DNA of 64,000 bases from an uncultured Oscillospiraceae bacterium (GTDB taxonomy: Bacteria; Bacillota; Clostridia; Oscillospirales; Oscillospiraceae). Below, in pieces: positions 16,198 through 24,493 of this stretch; the first letter of the stretch is position 1, and each line of letters starts with the position of its first letter. The stretch spans positions 50,967-114,966 of the forward strand of contig CAKTNP010000006.1 of assembly GCA_934589155.1 (NCBI GenBank), written 5' to 3'. Made by a program: the position numbers and the translations under genes. Under the pieces are notes generated by a model. The model was not told the DNA's origin, made no database searches, and was given only the letters and a program-made list of their open reading frames with translations.

Positions 16198-16890
16198 ATG
16201 CAGCACTTTACCATGCTGCCGCTGGATCTTCTGGGCTACGCCTTGACGCCAGCGGCCTTTGGGGTGCTGCTGTACCTGTATCGCTGCGCCGGTCGGGAGG
16301 GCCGGGCATTTCCGTCCCGGCGCCGCATCGGCCGCTTCCTGGATATGGCAAAGTCCACCGTGGGCGCTGCTCTGTCCGCCCTGAAGAACCTGGGCCTTTT
16401 TATCCGCTGTCGGTGTCTCCGCCGCCGTGGGGATTACAGCATGAATAGCTACCACATGACGAATATGGCCGCCGTAGCCGGAGCCTCTAACCAGGAGGCC
16501 CCGGCTATTTCTCCCGCTGAGGGGGTGGGTCGAAATTTGAACTACGCCTCTCAAGAACAAGATAACGGGGGTTTTTACTTAGAGGGAAAGAAAAATAGGA
16601 ACGGCCTAATTCGGCAGTTTGAACAATTCTGGAGGGAAAACGTCTTTCCAGGAGAAACGCTGGGACCGCCCGGAAAACAAACAAAATCTCTCCGAAATCA
16701 GGTGGAGAGGAGGGGGCGCCAGGGATCTTCCGGGCCTGCGTGCTGCCAATGGGGGAGGAATCCGCTTGCGGGTGCCTCCCGCGGTATGCACCAGGCTGTT
16801 TTCCCCAGGAATTTTCCACGGGCAGAGCCGGTGGGAAAACCTGGGGGATACAGCCGGAAGGGATTGCTTTTTCCTTGTTTTTCGTGGTAG
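16198..16890 (+). CDS. Winged-helix replication-initiator-like protein, probably decayed
   Basis: The first 90 residues read as a winged helix of the replication initiator A/DnaD type (FTMLPLDLLGYALTPAAFG, AFPSRRRIGRFLDMAKSTVG, ALKNLGLF). Up to about residue 165 it still looks protein-like (RQFEQFWRENVFPGE). After this the frame becomes a Gly/Arg/Pro-rich run of no recognisable kind to the stop at 16890. There is no ribosome site before ATG 16198, and hepT starts 17 bp away on the other strand, so both ends may be lost to recombination. Such proteins come from plasmids and integrative elements. Confidence 0.5.
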   Translation: MQHFTMLPLDLLGYALTPAAFGVLLYLYRCAGREGRAFPSRRRIGRFLDMAKSTVGAALSALKNLGLFIRCRCLRRRGDYSMNSYHMTNMAAVAGASNQEAPAISPAEGVGRNLNYASQEQDNGGFYLEGKKNRNGLIRQFEQFWRENVFPGETLGPPGKQTKSLRNQVERRGRQGSSGPACCQWGRNPLAGASRGMHQAVFPRNFPRAEPVGKPGGYSRKGLLFPCFSW

Positions 16891-16894
16891 AATA
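16865..16894 (+). promoter_or_regulatory. Promoter of mntA fragment
   Basis: TTGCTT, an 18-bp spacer and TAGAAT, then AAAGGAGG and the ATG at 16918. Confidence 0.45.
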
Positions 16895-16917
16895 TACTTG
16901 AAAGGAGGCTTCCTGTT

Positions 16918-17235
16918 ATGCAATATTTATCTCGCAAGTTGGAGTACAACAAAGCAACCCTTCAGAAAATTCTGACACCGGTTGCACAACGTTATCGGCT
17001 TCCAGCGGTATATCTGTTTGGTTCCTATGCCCGGGGGACCGCCAATGAGAACAGCGATATTGACCTATTGATCGAAACCAGGGGCAGTAGAATTAGAAGC
17101 CTCCTGGATTTAGCAGCTCTGCACCAGGAGCTGACGGAGATCCTGGGAAAAGAAGTTGATCTTGTTACGGCCCGGTCGTTGGAGCAATCCTGTACCGTCC
17201 CATCAGATGCCGCCTTCCGGGACAATGTGCTGGCC
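16918..17235 (+). pseudogene. mntA: MNT-type nucleotidyltransferase, 3' end lost
   Basis: The first about 105 residues are a minimal nucleotidyltransferase with the intact signature GSYARGTANENSDIDLL (GS...DxD) and the late VDLVTARSLE and FRDNV elements; this family adenylylates HepT toxins. After FRDNV, near 17,235, the frame runs into DNA that on the minus strand encodes the end of a winged-helix protein. From there to the nominal stop at 17,532 the translation is unrelated. Start and AAAGGAGG site are good. The protein may still be made with an unrelated tail, so loss of function is inferred. Confidence 0.7.
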
Positions 17236-17523
17236 GGGGGCCCGCAGGAGCTTGTAGCAGGTCGTGTCACGAACCGGGCGAGCCAGAGCCAGAGAGAACC
17301 GATATGTCCGCTGACGGGTCAGATACCCGGCTTCTTCCAGCTCCCGAAGGCCCTGCTGGACTGTGGCCCGGCAAAGGCCGGTCATGGCGCAGAGCTGGGA
17401 AATGGTCTGCCTGGTGGTCCCATCTTTCCGACGGGCCACAGCCAGGGCGTAGGCTACCATTTTGCTGGAGTATTGCAGGGCCTTGTCCTGGATCAGGGCA
17501 TTGGTCAGCGTCACATACCGCAT
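17203..17523 (-). pseudogene. Winged-helix replication-initiator-like fragment
   Basis: The frame starting MRYVTLTNALIQDKALQYS holds a helix-turn-helix (RQTISQLCAMTGLCRATVQQGLRELEEAGYLTRQ) like that of plasmid replication initiators. Its C-terminus breaks off after CYKLLRAP, at the same point where the opposed mntA frame ends, and then reads 10 residues of antisense mntA. The protein-like frame continues upstream of the Met, so the true start is uncertain. Probably a gene fragment from an integrated element. Confidence 0.55.
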
Positions 17524-17635
17524 TTGCCATAGGCCGATCAAATCCCTTTGAGAGGTAGAACTCCACGTTTCGCTCTGCCCGATGTACTTGGTGGGTTTTC
17601 CGTAAATGGCTCCTCTTTTCTGCCCTATGGGCAAA

Positions 17636-19366
17636 TTACTGCGCAAATTGGCTGTTGTACAGCTTGGTATAGAAGCCGTTCTTCGCCAGCAGCTCCTGAT
17701 GGGTGCCCTGCTCATAGACCCGGCCGTCCTTCATAACAAGGATGCAGTCCGCGTCCCGAATGGTGGACAAACGGTGGGCCACCACGAAGGAGGTCCGCCC
17801 CTCCATGAGCCGCAGAAAAGCGTCCTGAACCTTCAATTCCGTCCGGGTATCGATGGATGATGTGGCCTCATCCAGGATCAGCATGGGCGGCTTTAAGAGC
17901 ATGACCCGGGCGATGCACAATAGCTGCCGCTCGCCCTCGGACAGGCCGTCGTCATCCCCGATCACCGTATCATACCCGTTTTTCAGCCGCATGATAAAGC
18001 CGTGGGCCCGGGCCGCCTTGGCTGCCGCCACAATCTCCTCCTCGGTGGCGTTCTCCTTGCCGAAGGCGATGTTCTCCCGCACCGTGGCGTTTTTGATCCA
18101 GGTGTCCTGAAGCACCATGCCAAAGTGCTTCCGCAGGCTCCGCCGGGTCAGCTGCCGGATGTCGGTGCCGTCCACCAGAATGGCGCCATTGTCCACGTCA
18201 TAGAACCGCAGCAGCAGATTGATGAGGGTGGTCTTGCCGCAGCCCGTGGGGCCTACCACGGCGATCTTCTTGCCGGACTGGGCGGCGAAGTCAAATCCGG
18301 AGATCAGCTTTCTTCGCTTATCATAGGAGAAGGCCACATTCCGGAAGTTCACGTCACCCTTGGGAGACTCCAGCTCCCGGAGGCCCTCGTCCGAGGACTC
18401 CGGCTCCTCGTCGATGAGTTCAAAGATCCGGGCGGCGCAGGCTAGAGCGTTCTGCAATTCCGTCACCACGCCGGAAATCTCGTTGAAGGGTTTGGTGTAC
18501 TGGTTGGAATAAGTCAGAAGGCTCACGAAGCTGCCCACGGTAAGACCGCCGCCCAGAGCGAACATGGCCCCGGCCAGGCCCACCACGGCATAGATCAGGT
18601 TATTGATGAACCGGGTGGTGGGGTTCGTCAGCGAGGAAAAGAACACGGACCGCTGGGAGTACTCCCGCAGCCGCTCGTTGATCTCGTCGAACCGCTCCAC
18701 GGTGGTCTCCTCCTGGGAGAAGGCCTGGACGGTCTTCTGGTTCTGGATCATCTCGTTGATGAAGGCCGTCTGCTCGCCCCGGGTCTCGGACTGCTTCTTG
18801 AACATGCTGTAAGTCTTGGTGGCAATGAACTTGGCGGTGAAGATGGACAGGGGCGTCAGCACCACCACAATGAGGGCCACCACCGGAGAAATAGAGATCA
18901 TAAAGCCCAGGGTGGCCACAATGGTCACCACACCGGTAAACAGCTGGGAAAAGCCCAGGATCAGGCCGTCGGCGAACTGCTCCGCGTCGGCAATGACCCG
19001 GCTCACAATATCGCCGTAGGGATGGGAGTCCACATAGGCCACCGGTAGCTTCTGCATATGGGAAAAAGCCCGGTTCCGCATGTCCCGCACGGTGTTGTAG
19101 GCGATCTTATTGTTGATCACGTTCATGATCCACTGGAAAATACCGCCTAAGATGGCGCAGATCAGGATCCCCCGGAGGGCATCGGCCACAACGGCAAAGT
19201 CCACCTGGCCGGCCTGACGGATGCCGTCAATGGCCCGGCCCGCCAGCACGGGGATATACAGGGTCATAATCACGCTGGCCAGGGACAGGAGCAGGGACAG
19301 GAGGATCAGCACCCGGGACCGACCGATGTCCCGGACCACACGTTTCAGACAAGATTTGTTGTCCAT
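17636..19366 (-). CDS. ABC multidrug-type exporter, consensus-site half
   Basis: ABC transporter half of 576 residues: six transmembrane helices (about 1-310) and a nucleotide-binding domain with Walker A GPTGCGKTT, Walker B plus catalytic Glu (LILDEATSS) and switch His (VAHRLST). Its signature motif is degenerate (LSEGERQ for LSGGQ). ATG 19366 has GAGGAAG upstream; the earlier frame is an artefact. It follows its partner by 1 bp. Together they form a heterodimeric exporter like BmrCD or TM287/288. The substrate is unknown. Confidence 0.9.
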   Translation of the reverse strand: MDNKSCLKRVVRDIGRSRVLILLSLLLSLASVIMTLYIPVLAGRAIDGIRQAGQVDFAVVADALRGILICAILGGIFQWIMNVINNKIAYNTVRDMRNRAFSHMQKLPVAYVDSHPYGDIVSRVIADAEQFADGLILGFSQLFTGVVTIVATLGFMISISPVVALIVVVLTPLSIFTAKFIATKTYSMFKKQSETRGEQTAFINEMIQNQKTVQAFSQEETTVERFDEINERLREYSQRSVFFSSLTNPTTRFINNLIYAVVGLAGAMFALGGGLTVGSFVSLLTYSNQYTKPFNEISGVVTELQNALACAARIFELIDEEPESSDEGLRELESPKGDVNFRNVAFSYDKRRKLISGFDFAAQSGKKIAVVGPTGCGKTTLINLLLRFYDVDNGAILVDGTDIRQLTRRSLRKHFGMVLQDTWIKNATVRENIAFGKENATEEEIVAAAKAARAHGFIMRLKNGYDTVIGDDDGLSEGERQLLCIARVMLLKPPMLILDEATSSIDTRTELKVQDAFLRLMEGRTSFVVAHRLSTIRDADCILVMKDGRVYEQGTHQELLAKNGFYTKLYNSQFAQ

Positions 19367-19367
19367 G

Positions 19368-21089
19368 TTATGCTTCCTCCTTTTCCACCTGGGATTCGTA
19401 GATCTCCCGATAGACCTGGCAGGTCTCCAGAAGCTCCTCGTTGGTGCCGGTGCCCACCACGGCCCCCTCGTCCAGGACCACAATCAGGTCCGCGTTCCGA
19501 ATGGCCGCCACTCGCTGAGACACGGAGATCACGGTGGGATGGAAATTCGTTTCCTTCAGCGCCTTGTTCAGGGCCGCGCCGGTGGCATAATCCAGGGCGC
19601 TGGCTGCGTCGTCCAGAATAAGAATTTCCGGTTTCCGGACCAGGGCCCGGGCAATGGTCATTCTCTGCCGCTGGCCGCCGGAGAGGTTCTTGCCCTCCTG
19701 CTCCAGCATGTAGCCCAGGCCCCCGGTTTTTTCCTCGATCATGGTCCTGGCCTGGGCCGTCTCCAGGGCCTGCCAGATCTCCTCGTCCGTGGCATCCTCT
19801 TTGCCGAAACGCACATTGTCCCGGACCGTGCCCTTGAACAGGGCCTTCTTCTGGGACACCACGCCGATCTTTCCCCGCAGGGCCTTTTCGTCGTAGTCCC
19901 GGACGTCCACGCCGTCCACCAGCACCGTACCCTGGGTCACGTCGTAAAACCGGGGAATCAGGTTCACCAGGGAACTCTTGCCGGAGCCGGTAGAACCGAT
20001 GACGCCGATGGTCTGACCCCGGCGGAACCGGAGGGAAATATCATGCAGGGCATTCTCCGCACCGCCGTAGGACAGGCTCACGCCCCGGAACTCCACGGCG
20101 TATTCGCTGCTTTCCTCCCCCGCCGTCTCGGCGCCGGAGACCATGGCGGGCTCCAGATCCAGCACGGACTGGATCCGGTTGCCGCAGGCAATGGCCTTGG
20201 TAATGCTGATAATGAGGTTGGCCAGCTTAATAAGCTCCACCAGGATCTGGGACATGTAGTTATACTCCGCCACCACGCTGCTCCGGACGATGAAGCCTCC
20301 CTGGACCCGGTTGGCGCCCACATAAATCAGGGCCACGATGGCCAAATTGATAAGCACGAAGGTGGCGGGATTCAGGAAGGAGGAGATCTTGCCCACCTTG
20401 ATCTGCATATCCGTCAGGGCCTGATTCTTCCCCTCAAAATCCGAAATCTCGTCGTCCTCCTTGCAGAAGGCCCGAATCACCCGGGTGCCCAACAGGTTCT
20501 CCCGGGTCTTGCCCAGGACCCCGTCCAGCTTCTGCTGGACCCGGCGATACATGGGAATGCAGGTCAGGGTGATGGCAAAGATCGCGACAGCCAGCACCGG
20601 CACCGCCACCACAAAGACCATGGCGCTCTTGGCATCCACCCGGAAGGCCATGAGCATGGCGCCGAACACCACGAAGGGCGACCGCAGGGCCAGCCGCAGC
20701 GCCAGGTTCACGCCGGTTTGGAGCTGGTTGATGTCCCCGGTGAGCCGGGTGATCAGGGTCGGGGCGCCGATCTCGTCCAACTGCTTATAGGAAAGCCGTC
20801 CGATGTGGGTGAACAAACTCTTCCGCACGTCCGTGGCAAAGCCCACCGCCGCCTTAGCGGAAAAATACTGGGCCACCACGGCGCAGGCCAGGCCGCACAG
20901 GCCCAATAGGCCCAGGGCCCCGCACATTTTAAGAATATAGCCCTTGTCTCCGCCGCCGATGCCCCGGTCGATGATGTCCGCCACCACCAGAGGCACAATG
21001 AGCTCAAAAATGACCTCAATGAGCTTGAACAGCGGGGCGAGAATACTTTCTTTCCGGTAATTTTTCAGATATTTCAGTAACTTCCCCAT
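19368..21089 (-). CDS. ABC multidrug-type exporter, degenerate-site half
   Basis: ABC transporter half of 573 residues with Walker A GSTGSGKSS and canonical signature LSGGQRQ. The catalytic Glu after Walker B is Asp (LILDDAAS) and the switch His is Gln (SVSQR). This is the mirror image of the downstream subunit, so one composite ATP site is complete and one is dead. ATG 21089 has GAGGAAT seven bases upstream. First gene of the two-gene unit. Confidence 0.9.
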   Translation of the reverse strand: MGKLLKYLKNYRKESILAPLFKLIEVIFELIVPLVVADIIDRGIGGGDKGYILKMCGALGLLGLCGLACAVVAQYFSAKAAVGFATDVRKSLFTHIGRLSYKQLDEIGAPTLITRLTGDINQLQTGVNLALRLALRSPFVVFGAMLMAFRVDAKSAMVFVVAVPVLAVAIFAITLTCIPMYRRVQQKLDGVLGKTRENLLGTRVIRAFCKEDDEISDFEGKNQALTDMQIKVGKISSFLNPATFVLINLAIVALIYVGANRVQGGFIVRSSVVAEYNYMSQILVELIKLANLIISITKAIACGNRIQSVLDLEPAMVSGAETAGEESSEYAVEFRGVSLSYGGAENALHDISLRFRRGQTIGVIGSTGSGKSSLVNLIPRFYDVTQGTVLVDGVDVRDYDEKALRGKIGVVSQKKALFKGTVRDNVRFGKEDATDEEIWQALETAQARTMIEEKTGGLGYMLEQEGKNLSGGQRQRMTIARALVRKPEILILDDAASALDYATGAALNKALKETNFHPTVISVSQRVAAIRNADLIVVLDEGAVVGTGTNEELLETCQVYREIYESQVEKEEA

Positions 21090-21127
21090 AGCAATTCCTC
21101 GAATCGTTTCCAATTTTCAACCTAAAA

Positions 21128-21156
21128 ATCATACCATTTTTAGCCAAGGTTTGCAA
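21128..21156 (-). promoter_or_regulatory. Promoter of ABC exporter pair
   Basis: Minus-strand TTGCAA (21151-21156), 17-bp spacer, TATGAT (21128-21133). Confidence 0.7.
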
Positions 21157-21203
21157 GCCCGAGGCCCCGAAAAATCCGGCCGGACATTTCCCCCGCCGGG
21201 CTC

Positions 21204-21232
21204 TTGCAAAGCCTCACGTAAAATGTTATAAT
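21204..21232 (+). promoter_or_regulatory. Promoter of ZIP transporter gene
   Basis: TTGCAA, 17-bp spacer, consensus TATAAT. The 5' leader of about 98 nt holds two stems: AGTTAG/CTAACT (21241-21258) and TGGGGC/GCCCCA (21275-21309). I recognise no riboswitch class in it. Confidence 0.75.
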
Positions 21233-21337
21233 TTCTTTGTAGTTAGCTGTTTCTAACTGCATATTCTGGAATAGTGGGGCTTCGACGGAGTTATCACCGG
21301 CCCGCCCCAATGATAATCCCAATCAGGAGGAGATCCG

Positions 21338-22114
21338 ATGCAAGCATTCTACGGGATCCTGATCCCATTTCTAGGTACCTCTCTGGGGGCCGCCTGCGTG
21401 TTTTTCATGAAGCAGTCCCTGCGCGATGGGGTCCAGCGGGCTCTGACGGGCTTTGCCGCCGGCGTCATGGTGGCCGCCTCGGTCTGGAGCCTCATCATCC
21501 CCGCCATTGAGCAGTCCGCCCCTCTGGGCCGTCTGGCCTTTCTCCCGGCGGCGGTGGGATTCTGGATCGGCATTTTGTTCCTGCTGGCCCTGGACCACGT
21601 TGTCCCCCATCTGCACCAGAAAAGCGACGCGGTGGAGGGCCCCCGGAGCCACTTCCAGCGAACCACCATGATGGTCCTGGCCGTAACCCTTCACAACATT
21701 CCGGAGGGTATGGCCGTAGGCGTGGTCTACGCCGGGTATCTCTCCGGCAGCACCCAGATCACGGCGGCAGGGGCCCTGGCCCTGTCTCTGGGCATCGCCA
21801 TCCAGAACTTCCCCGAGGGGGCCATTATCTCCATGCCCCTCCGGGCCGAGGGTATGAAAAAAAGCCGCGCCTTCCGGGACGGAGTTCTGTCCGGCGTGGT
21901 GGAGCCTATCGGCGCCGTGCTGACCATTCTGACGGCCCGGCTCATTGTCCCCGCCCTTCCCTATCTCCTGGGCTTTGCGGCAGGCGCCATGATCTACGTA
22001 GTCGTGGAGGAGCTGATCCCGGAAATGTCCCAGGGCAAACATTCCGACCTGGGCACCGTGTTCTTTGCCGTAGGCTTCAGCGTGATGATGGTCCTGGATG
22101 TGGCCCTGGGGTGA
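21338..22114 (+). CDS. ZIP-family metal transporter
   Basis: Integral membrane protein of 258 residues with eight predicted helices, taking up divalent cations (Zn and related metals). The metal-site motifs are HNIPEG in helix 4 and NFPEG in helix 5, followed by VEELIPE, as in ZupT. A His-containing loop (HLHQK) precedes helix 4. ATG 21338 has AGGAGGAG upstream. Metal specificity cannot be decided. It is monocistronic between a promoter and a strong terminator. Confidence 0.92.
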   Translation: MQAFYGILIPFLGTSLGAACVFFMKQSLRDGVQRALTGFAAGVMVAASVWSLIIPAIEQSAPLGRLAFLPAAVGFWIGILFLLALDHVVPHLHQKSDAVEGPRSHFQRTTMMVLAVTLHNIPEGMAVGVVYAGYLSGSTQITAAGALALSLGIAIQNFPEGAIISMPLRAEGMKKSRAFRDGVLSGVVEPIGAVLTILTARLIVPALPYLLGFAAGAMIYVVVEELIPEMSQGKHSDLGTVFFAVGFSVMMVLDVALG

Positions 22115-22121
22115 CCCGGAC

Positions 22122-22159
22122 AAGAAAAGGGAGACTGCCGCAGCAGTCTCCCTTTTCTT
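22122..22159. terminator. Bidirectional terminator, ZIP gene / asnB
   Basis: Perfect 17-base stem AAGAAAAGGGAGACTGC/GCAGTCTCCCTTTTCTT with a four-base loop, between convergent genes. Confidence 0.9.
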
Positions 22160-24002
22160 ATACCAGGATCACACCGTATTGTTTCAGCCAGTGGTTCACC
22201 TGAATCATATAGGCGATGGTCTGGGGCCGGGTCATAAGTTGGCCGTACCAGGGGGCCCCACCGGGAGTGCCTCCCTCCCCTGCCAGCAACTCTTCCAGGG
22301 CCTCCCGCCGTACAATGTCCAGAATAGGCGCCCCCGGCTCCGTCAGAACCTGCCGCAGCATCCGGCTCACCGTCTCCAAATAGACGGGGTGGTGGGTCTT
22401 GGGATAGGGGCTCTTTTTCCGCCACAGTACCTCCTGGGGCAGCAGGCCCCGGACCGCCTCCCGTAACAGGCCCTTCTCCCGACCCTTGTAGTCCTTGTGC
22501 TCCCAAGGCACTGTGTAGAGATACTCCGCGATCCGATAGTCGCAGAAGGGCACCCGGACCTCAAGCCCCGAATACATACTCATCCGGTCCTTCCGGTCCA
22601 GGAGCGTCTGCATGAACCAGCGGAAGTTCAGGTTCACCATTTCCTTCATCCGCCGCTCCGTGCCCCGGACCGCCGGCAGGATGGAGCTCATGGCGCAGGT
22701 CTCTCGGTACCGCCGATCCACAAAATCTCTGAGGTTCTCCTCCCCCACGATCTCCTTTTTCAGGAAGGATGCCCGGTAGTCCGTGGACTGGGCCCAAGGA
22801 AAGCCCTCCCGTTCCCGGATGTCCTTGTCCCGGTACCAGGGATAGCCCCCAAAGATCTCGTCGGCACACTCCCCGGACAGAGCCACGGTGGCCTCCTTTT
22901 TGATCTCCCGGCAGAACAACAAAAGAGACGAGTCCACGTCCGCCATGCCCGGCAGGTCCCGGGCCTCCACCGCCTCCATGAGAGCGCCTGCCACGTCCCG
23001 GCTGTCCAGGATCACATCGAAGTGCTCCGCAGAAAGGCTGTCGTTCATTTTCCGAATGTAGCTCTCGTCGCTGTTGGGCTGGAATTTGGAGGCGGTGAAG
23101 TATTTTTCATTGTCCCGGTAGCCCACGGAGAAGGTCTTGAGCCGCTGGCCCCGTTCCCGGAAGTACCGGTCCGCCAGGGCGGAAATAATGCTGGAATCCA
23201 GACCTCCGGACAGGAAAGTGCACACCGGCACGTCGGACACCAGCTGCCGCCGAATGGCGTCGGTGACAAGATACCGAACCTTGGCCGCCGTCTCCTGGAA
23301 GCTGTCCCGGTTCTCCCGGTCCTCCAGAGCCCAGTAGCGCCAGGTCCGGAACCCCTCCTCCGTCAGATAGCCGCAGCAGCCCGGCTCCAGCTCCCGGATT
23401 TCCTGAAACACGCCGCAGCCCGGGGTCCGGCCCGGCCCCAGCAGCATCACGTCCAGGATCCCTTGCCGATCCACCCGGGGCTCCACCGCGGGATGGGCCA
23501 GCAAAGTCTTGAGCTCCGAGGCAAATAGAAAGGCCCCTTCTCTCTGGGCATAGAAAAAGGGCTTGACACCGATCCTGTCCCGGGCGGCGAAGAGCCTGCA
23601 GGCCCGCTGCTCCCACACGGCGAAGGCAAAGATCCCGTTGAGCCGGTTCACACATTCTCCGCCCCATTGCAGATAGCTGCGGAGCACCGCCTCGGTATCG
23701 GAATTTGTGGTGAATTTCTGGCCCAAGCTCTCCAATTCCCGCCGCAGCTCCCCGGTGTTGTACAATTCCCCATTATATACCAGGACGTAGGTCTCCCCGC
23801 CCCGGCGGATCACAAAGGGCTGCCGCCCGCCCTGGGGATCCACCACGCACAGCCGCCGGTGGAGCAGGGCCGCCGGGCCCTCTATGTAGCTCCCCTCCTG
23901 ATCCGGCCCCCGCCGGACCATGGTCTCCATCATTTTCCCGCAGATCTCCTGCCGGTCCCGGGTCCTGCCCAGAAAGTCAATCCAGCCCGCAATGGCGCAC
24001 AT
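22158..24002 (-). CDS. asnB: Asparagine synthetase (glutamine-hydrolysing)
   Basis: ATP-dependent conversion of aspartate and glutamine to asparagine and glutamate. The 614-residue protein has the N-terminal class II glutaminase with nucleophile Cys2 (MCAIAGW), RRGPDQEG and YNGELYN, then the synthetase domain with the PP-loop SGGLDSS near residue 260 and the SGECADEIFGGY motif near 370. ATG 24002 has GGAAGGAG upstream. It stands alone behind a leader of about 335 nt. Confidence 0.95.
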   Translation of the reverse strand: MCAIAGWIDFLGRTRDRQEICGKMMETMVRRGPDQEGSYIEGPAALLHRRLCVVDPQGGRQPFVIRRGGETYVLVYNGELYNTGELRRELESLGQKFTTNSDTEAVLRSYLQWGGECVNRLNGIFAFAVWEQRACRLFAARDRIGVKPFFYAQREGAFLFASELKTLLAHPAVEPRVDRQGILDVMLLGPGRTPGCGVFQEIRELEPGCCGYLTEEGFRTWRYWALEDRENRDSFQETAAKVRYLVTDAIRRQLVSDVPVCTFLSGGLDSSIISALADRYFRERGQRLKTFSVGYRDNEKYFTASKFQPNSDESYIRKMNDSLSAEHFDVILDSRDVAGALMEAVEARDLPGMADVDSSLLLFCREIKKEATVALSGECADEIFGGYPWYRDKDIREREGFPWAQSTDYRASFLKKEIVGEENLRDFVDRRYRETCAMSSILPAVRGTERRMKEMVNLNFRWFMQTLLDRKDRMSMYSGLEVRVPFCDYRIAEYLYTVPWEHKDYKGREKGLLREAVRGLLPQEVLWRKKSPYPKTHHPVYLETVSRMLRQVLTEPGAPILDIVRREALEELLAGEGGTPGGAPWYGQLMTRPQTIAYMIQVNHWLKQYGVILV

Positions 24003-24459
24003 ATGGCATCCGCTCCTTCCGTAAGAAAGGTCTTACCCCCTATTCTATGCGGCTGGTCCGGAAAATGTACCGCTCTGCGGTTGTTGCTTTCTCCCTATAC
24101 GAATGCTCTAATGCGCTTGCAGGGGCCAATACCCACATTGACCCTCCGGGAACGGAAGTCCCAGGTTTGCAGTAGAAATAATAGCAGATTTCAATAAAAC
24201 GGGAGAACAGACGGTATTGCATGAACGCCCTTTGCTGTCTCTGAAATCTTCGGCGGAGGGGCGATTCTGTTTACGAAATTGCCCCTCGCCTAAAACTTCA
24301 GAAAAAGCAACAAAACAATTTGGAGCCAGAAGTGCCACGGTCCTATTATAATTTTCTAATTTATGACTGTTCACCAGGGATTTATACAGTCGCAGGGGGC
24401 GATACCTGCCAACACCGGTACCGTCCGGGACACCACCAATCTCGCCCCAAAACGCACCG
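24003..24459 (-). other. Long leader / intergenic region before asnB
   Basis: No credible gene in 457 bp. On the minus strand TGAACA (24368-24373), 17 bp, TATAAT (24345-24350) is a possible promoter, giving a leader of about 335 nt. It contains a long hairpin at 24241-24301 (outer CTGAA/TTCAG, inner GGCGGAGGGGC/GCCCCTCGCC). There is no T-box motif for tRNA-Asn and no T run that would make an attenuator. Function unknown. Confidence 0.35.
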
Positions 24460-24488
24460 GCGCCCCGGACCATTGGTCCGGGGCGCCG
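24460..24488 (-). terminator. Terminator of aminotransferase gene
   Basis: GC-rich stem GGCGCCCCGGACC/GGTCCGGGGCGCC around a 3-base loop just after the stop codon; the T tail is weak (GTGCGTTTTGG). Confidence 0.7.
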
Positions 24489-24493
24489 TGTGA

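Noticed and set aside
16147..16890. Full-length 247-residue replication protein
   Set aside because: The start has no ribosome site and the last 65 or so residues are not protein-like, so only a decayed fragment is supported.
24108..24473. 121-codon minus-strand ORF before asnB
   Set aside because: It begins inside the terminator of the aminotransferase gene, has no ribosome site and shows no known family.
24003..24493. T-box riboswitch for asnB
   Set aside because: No AGGGTGGNACCGCG motif on the minus strand and no terminator/antiterminator pair.
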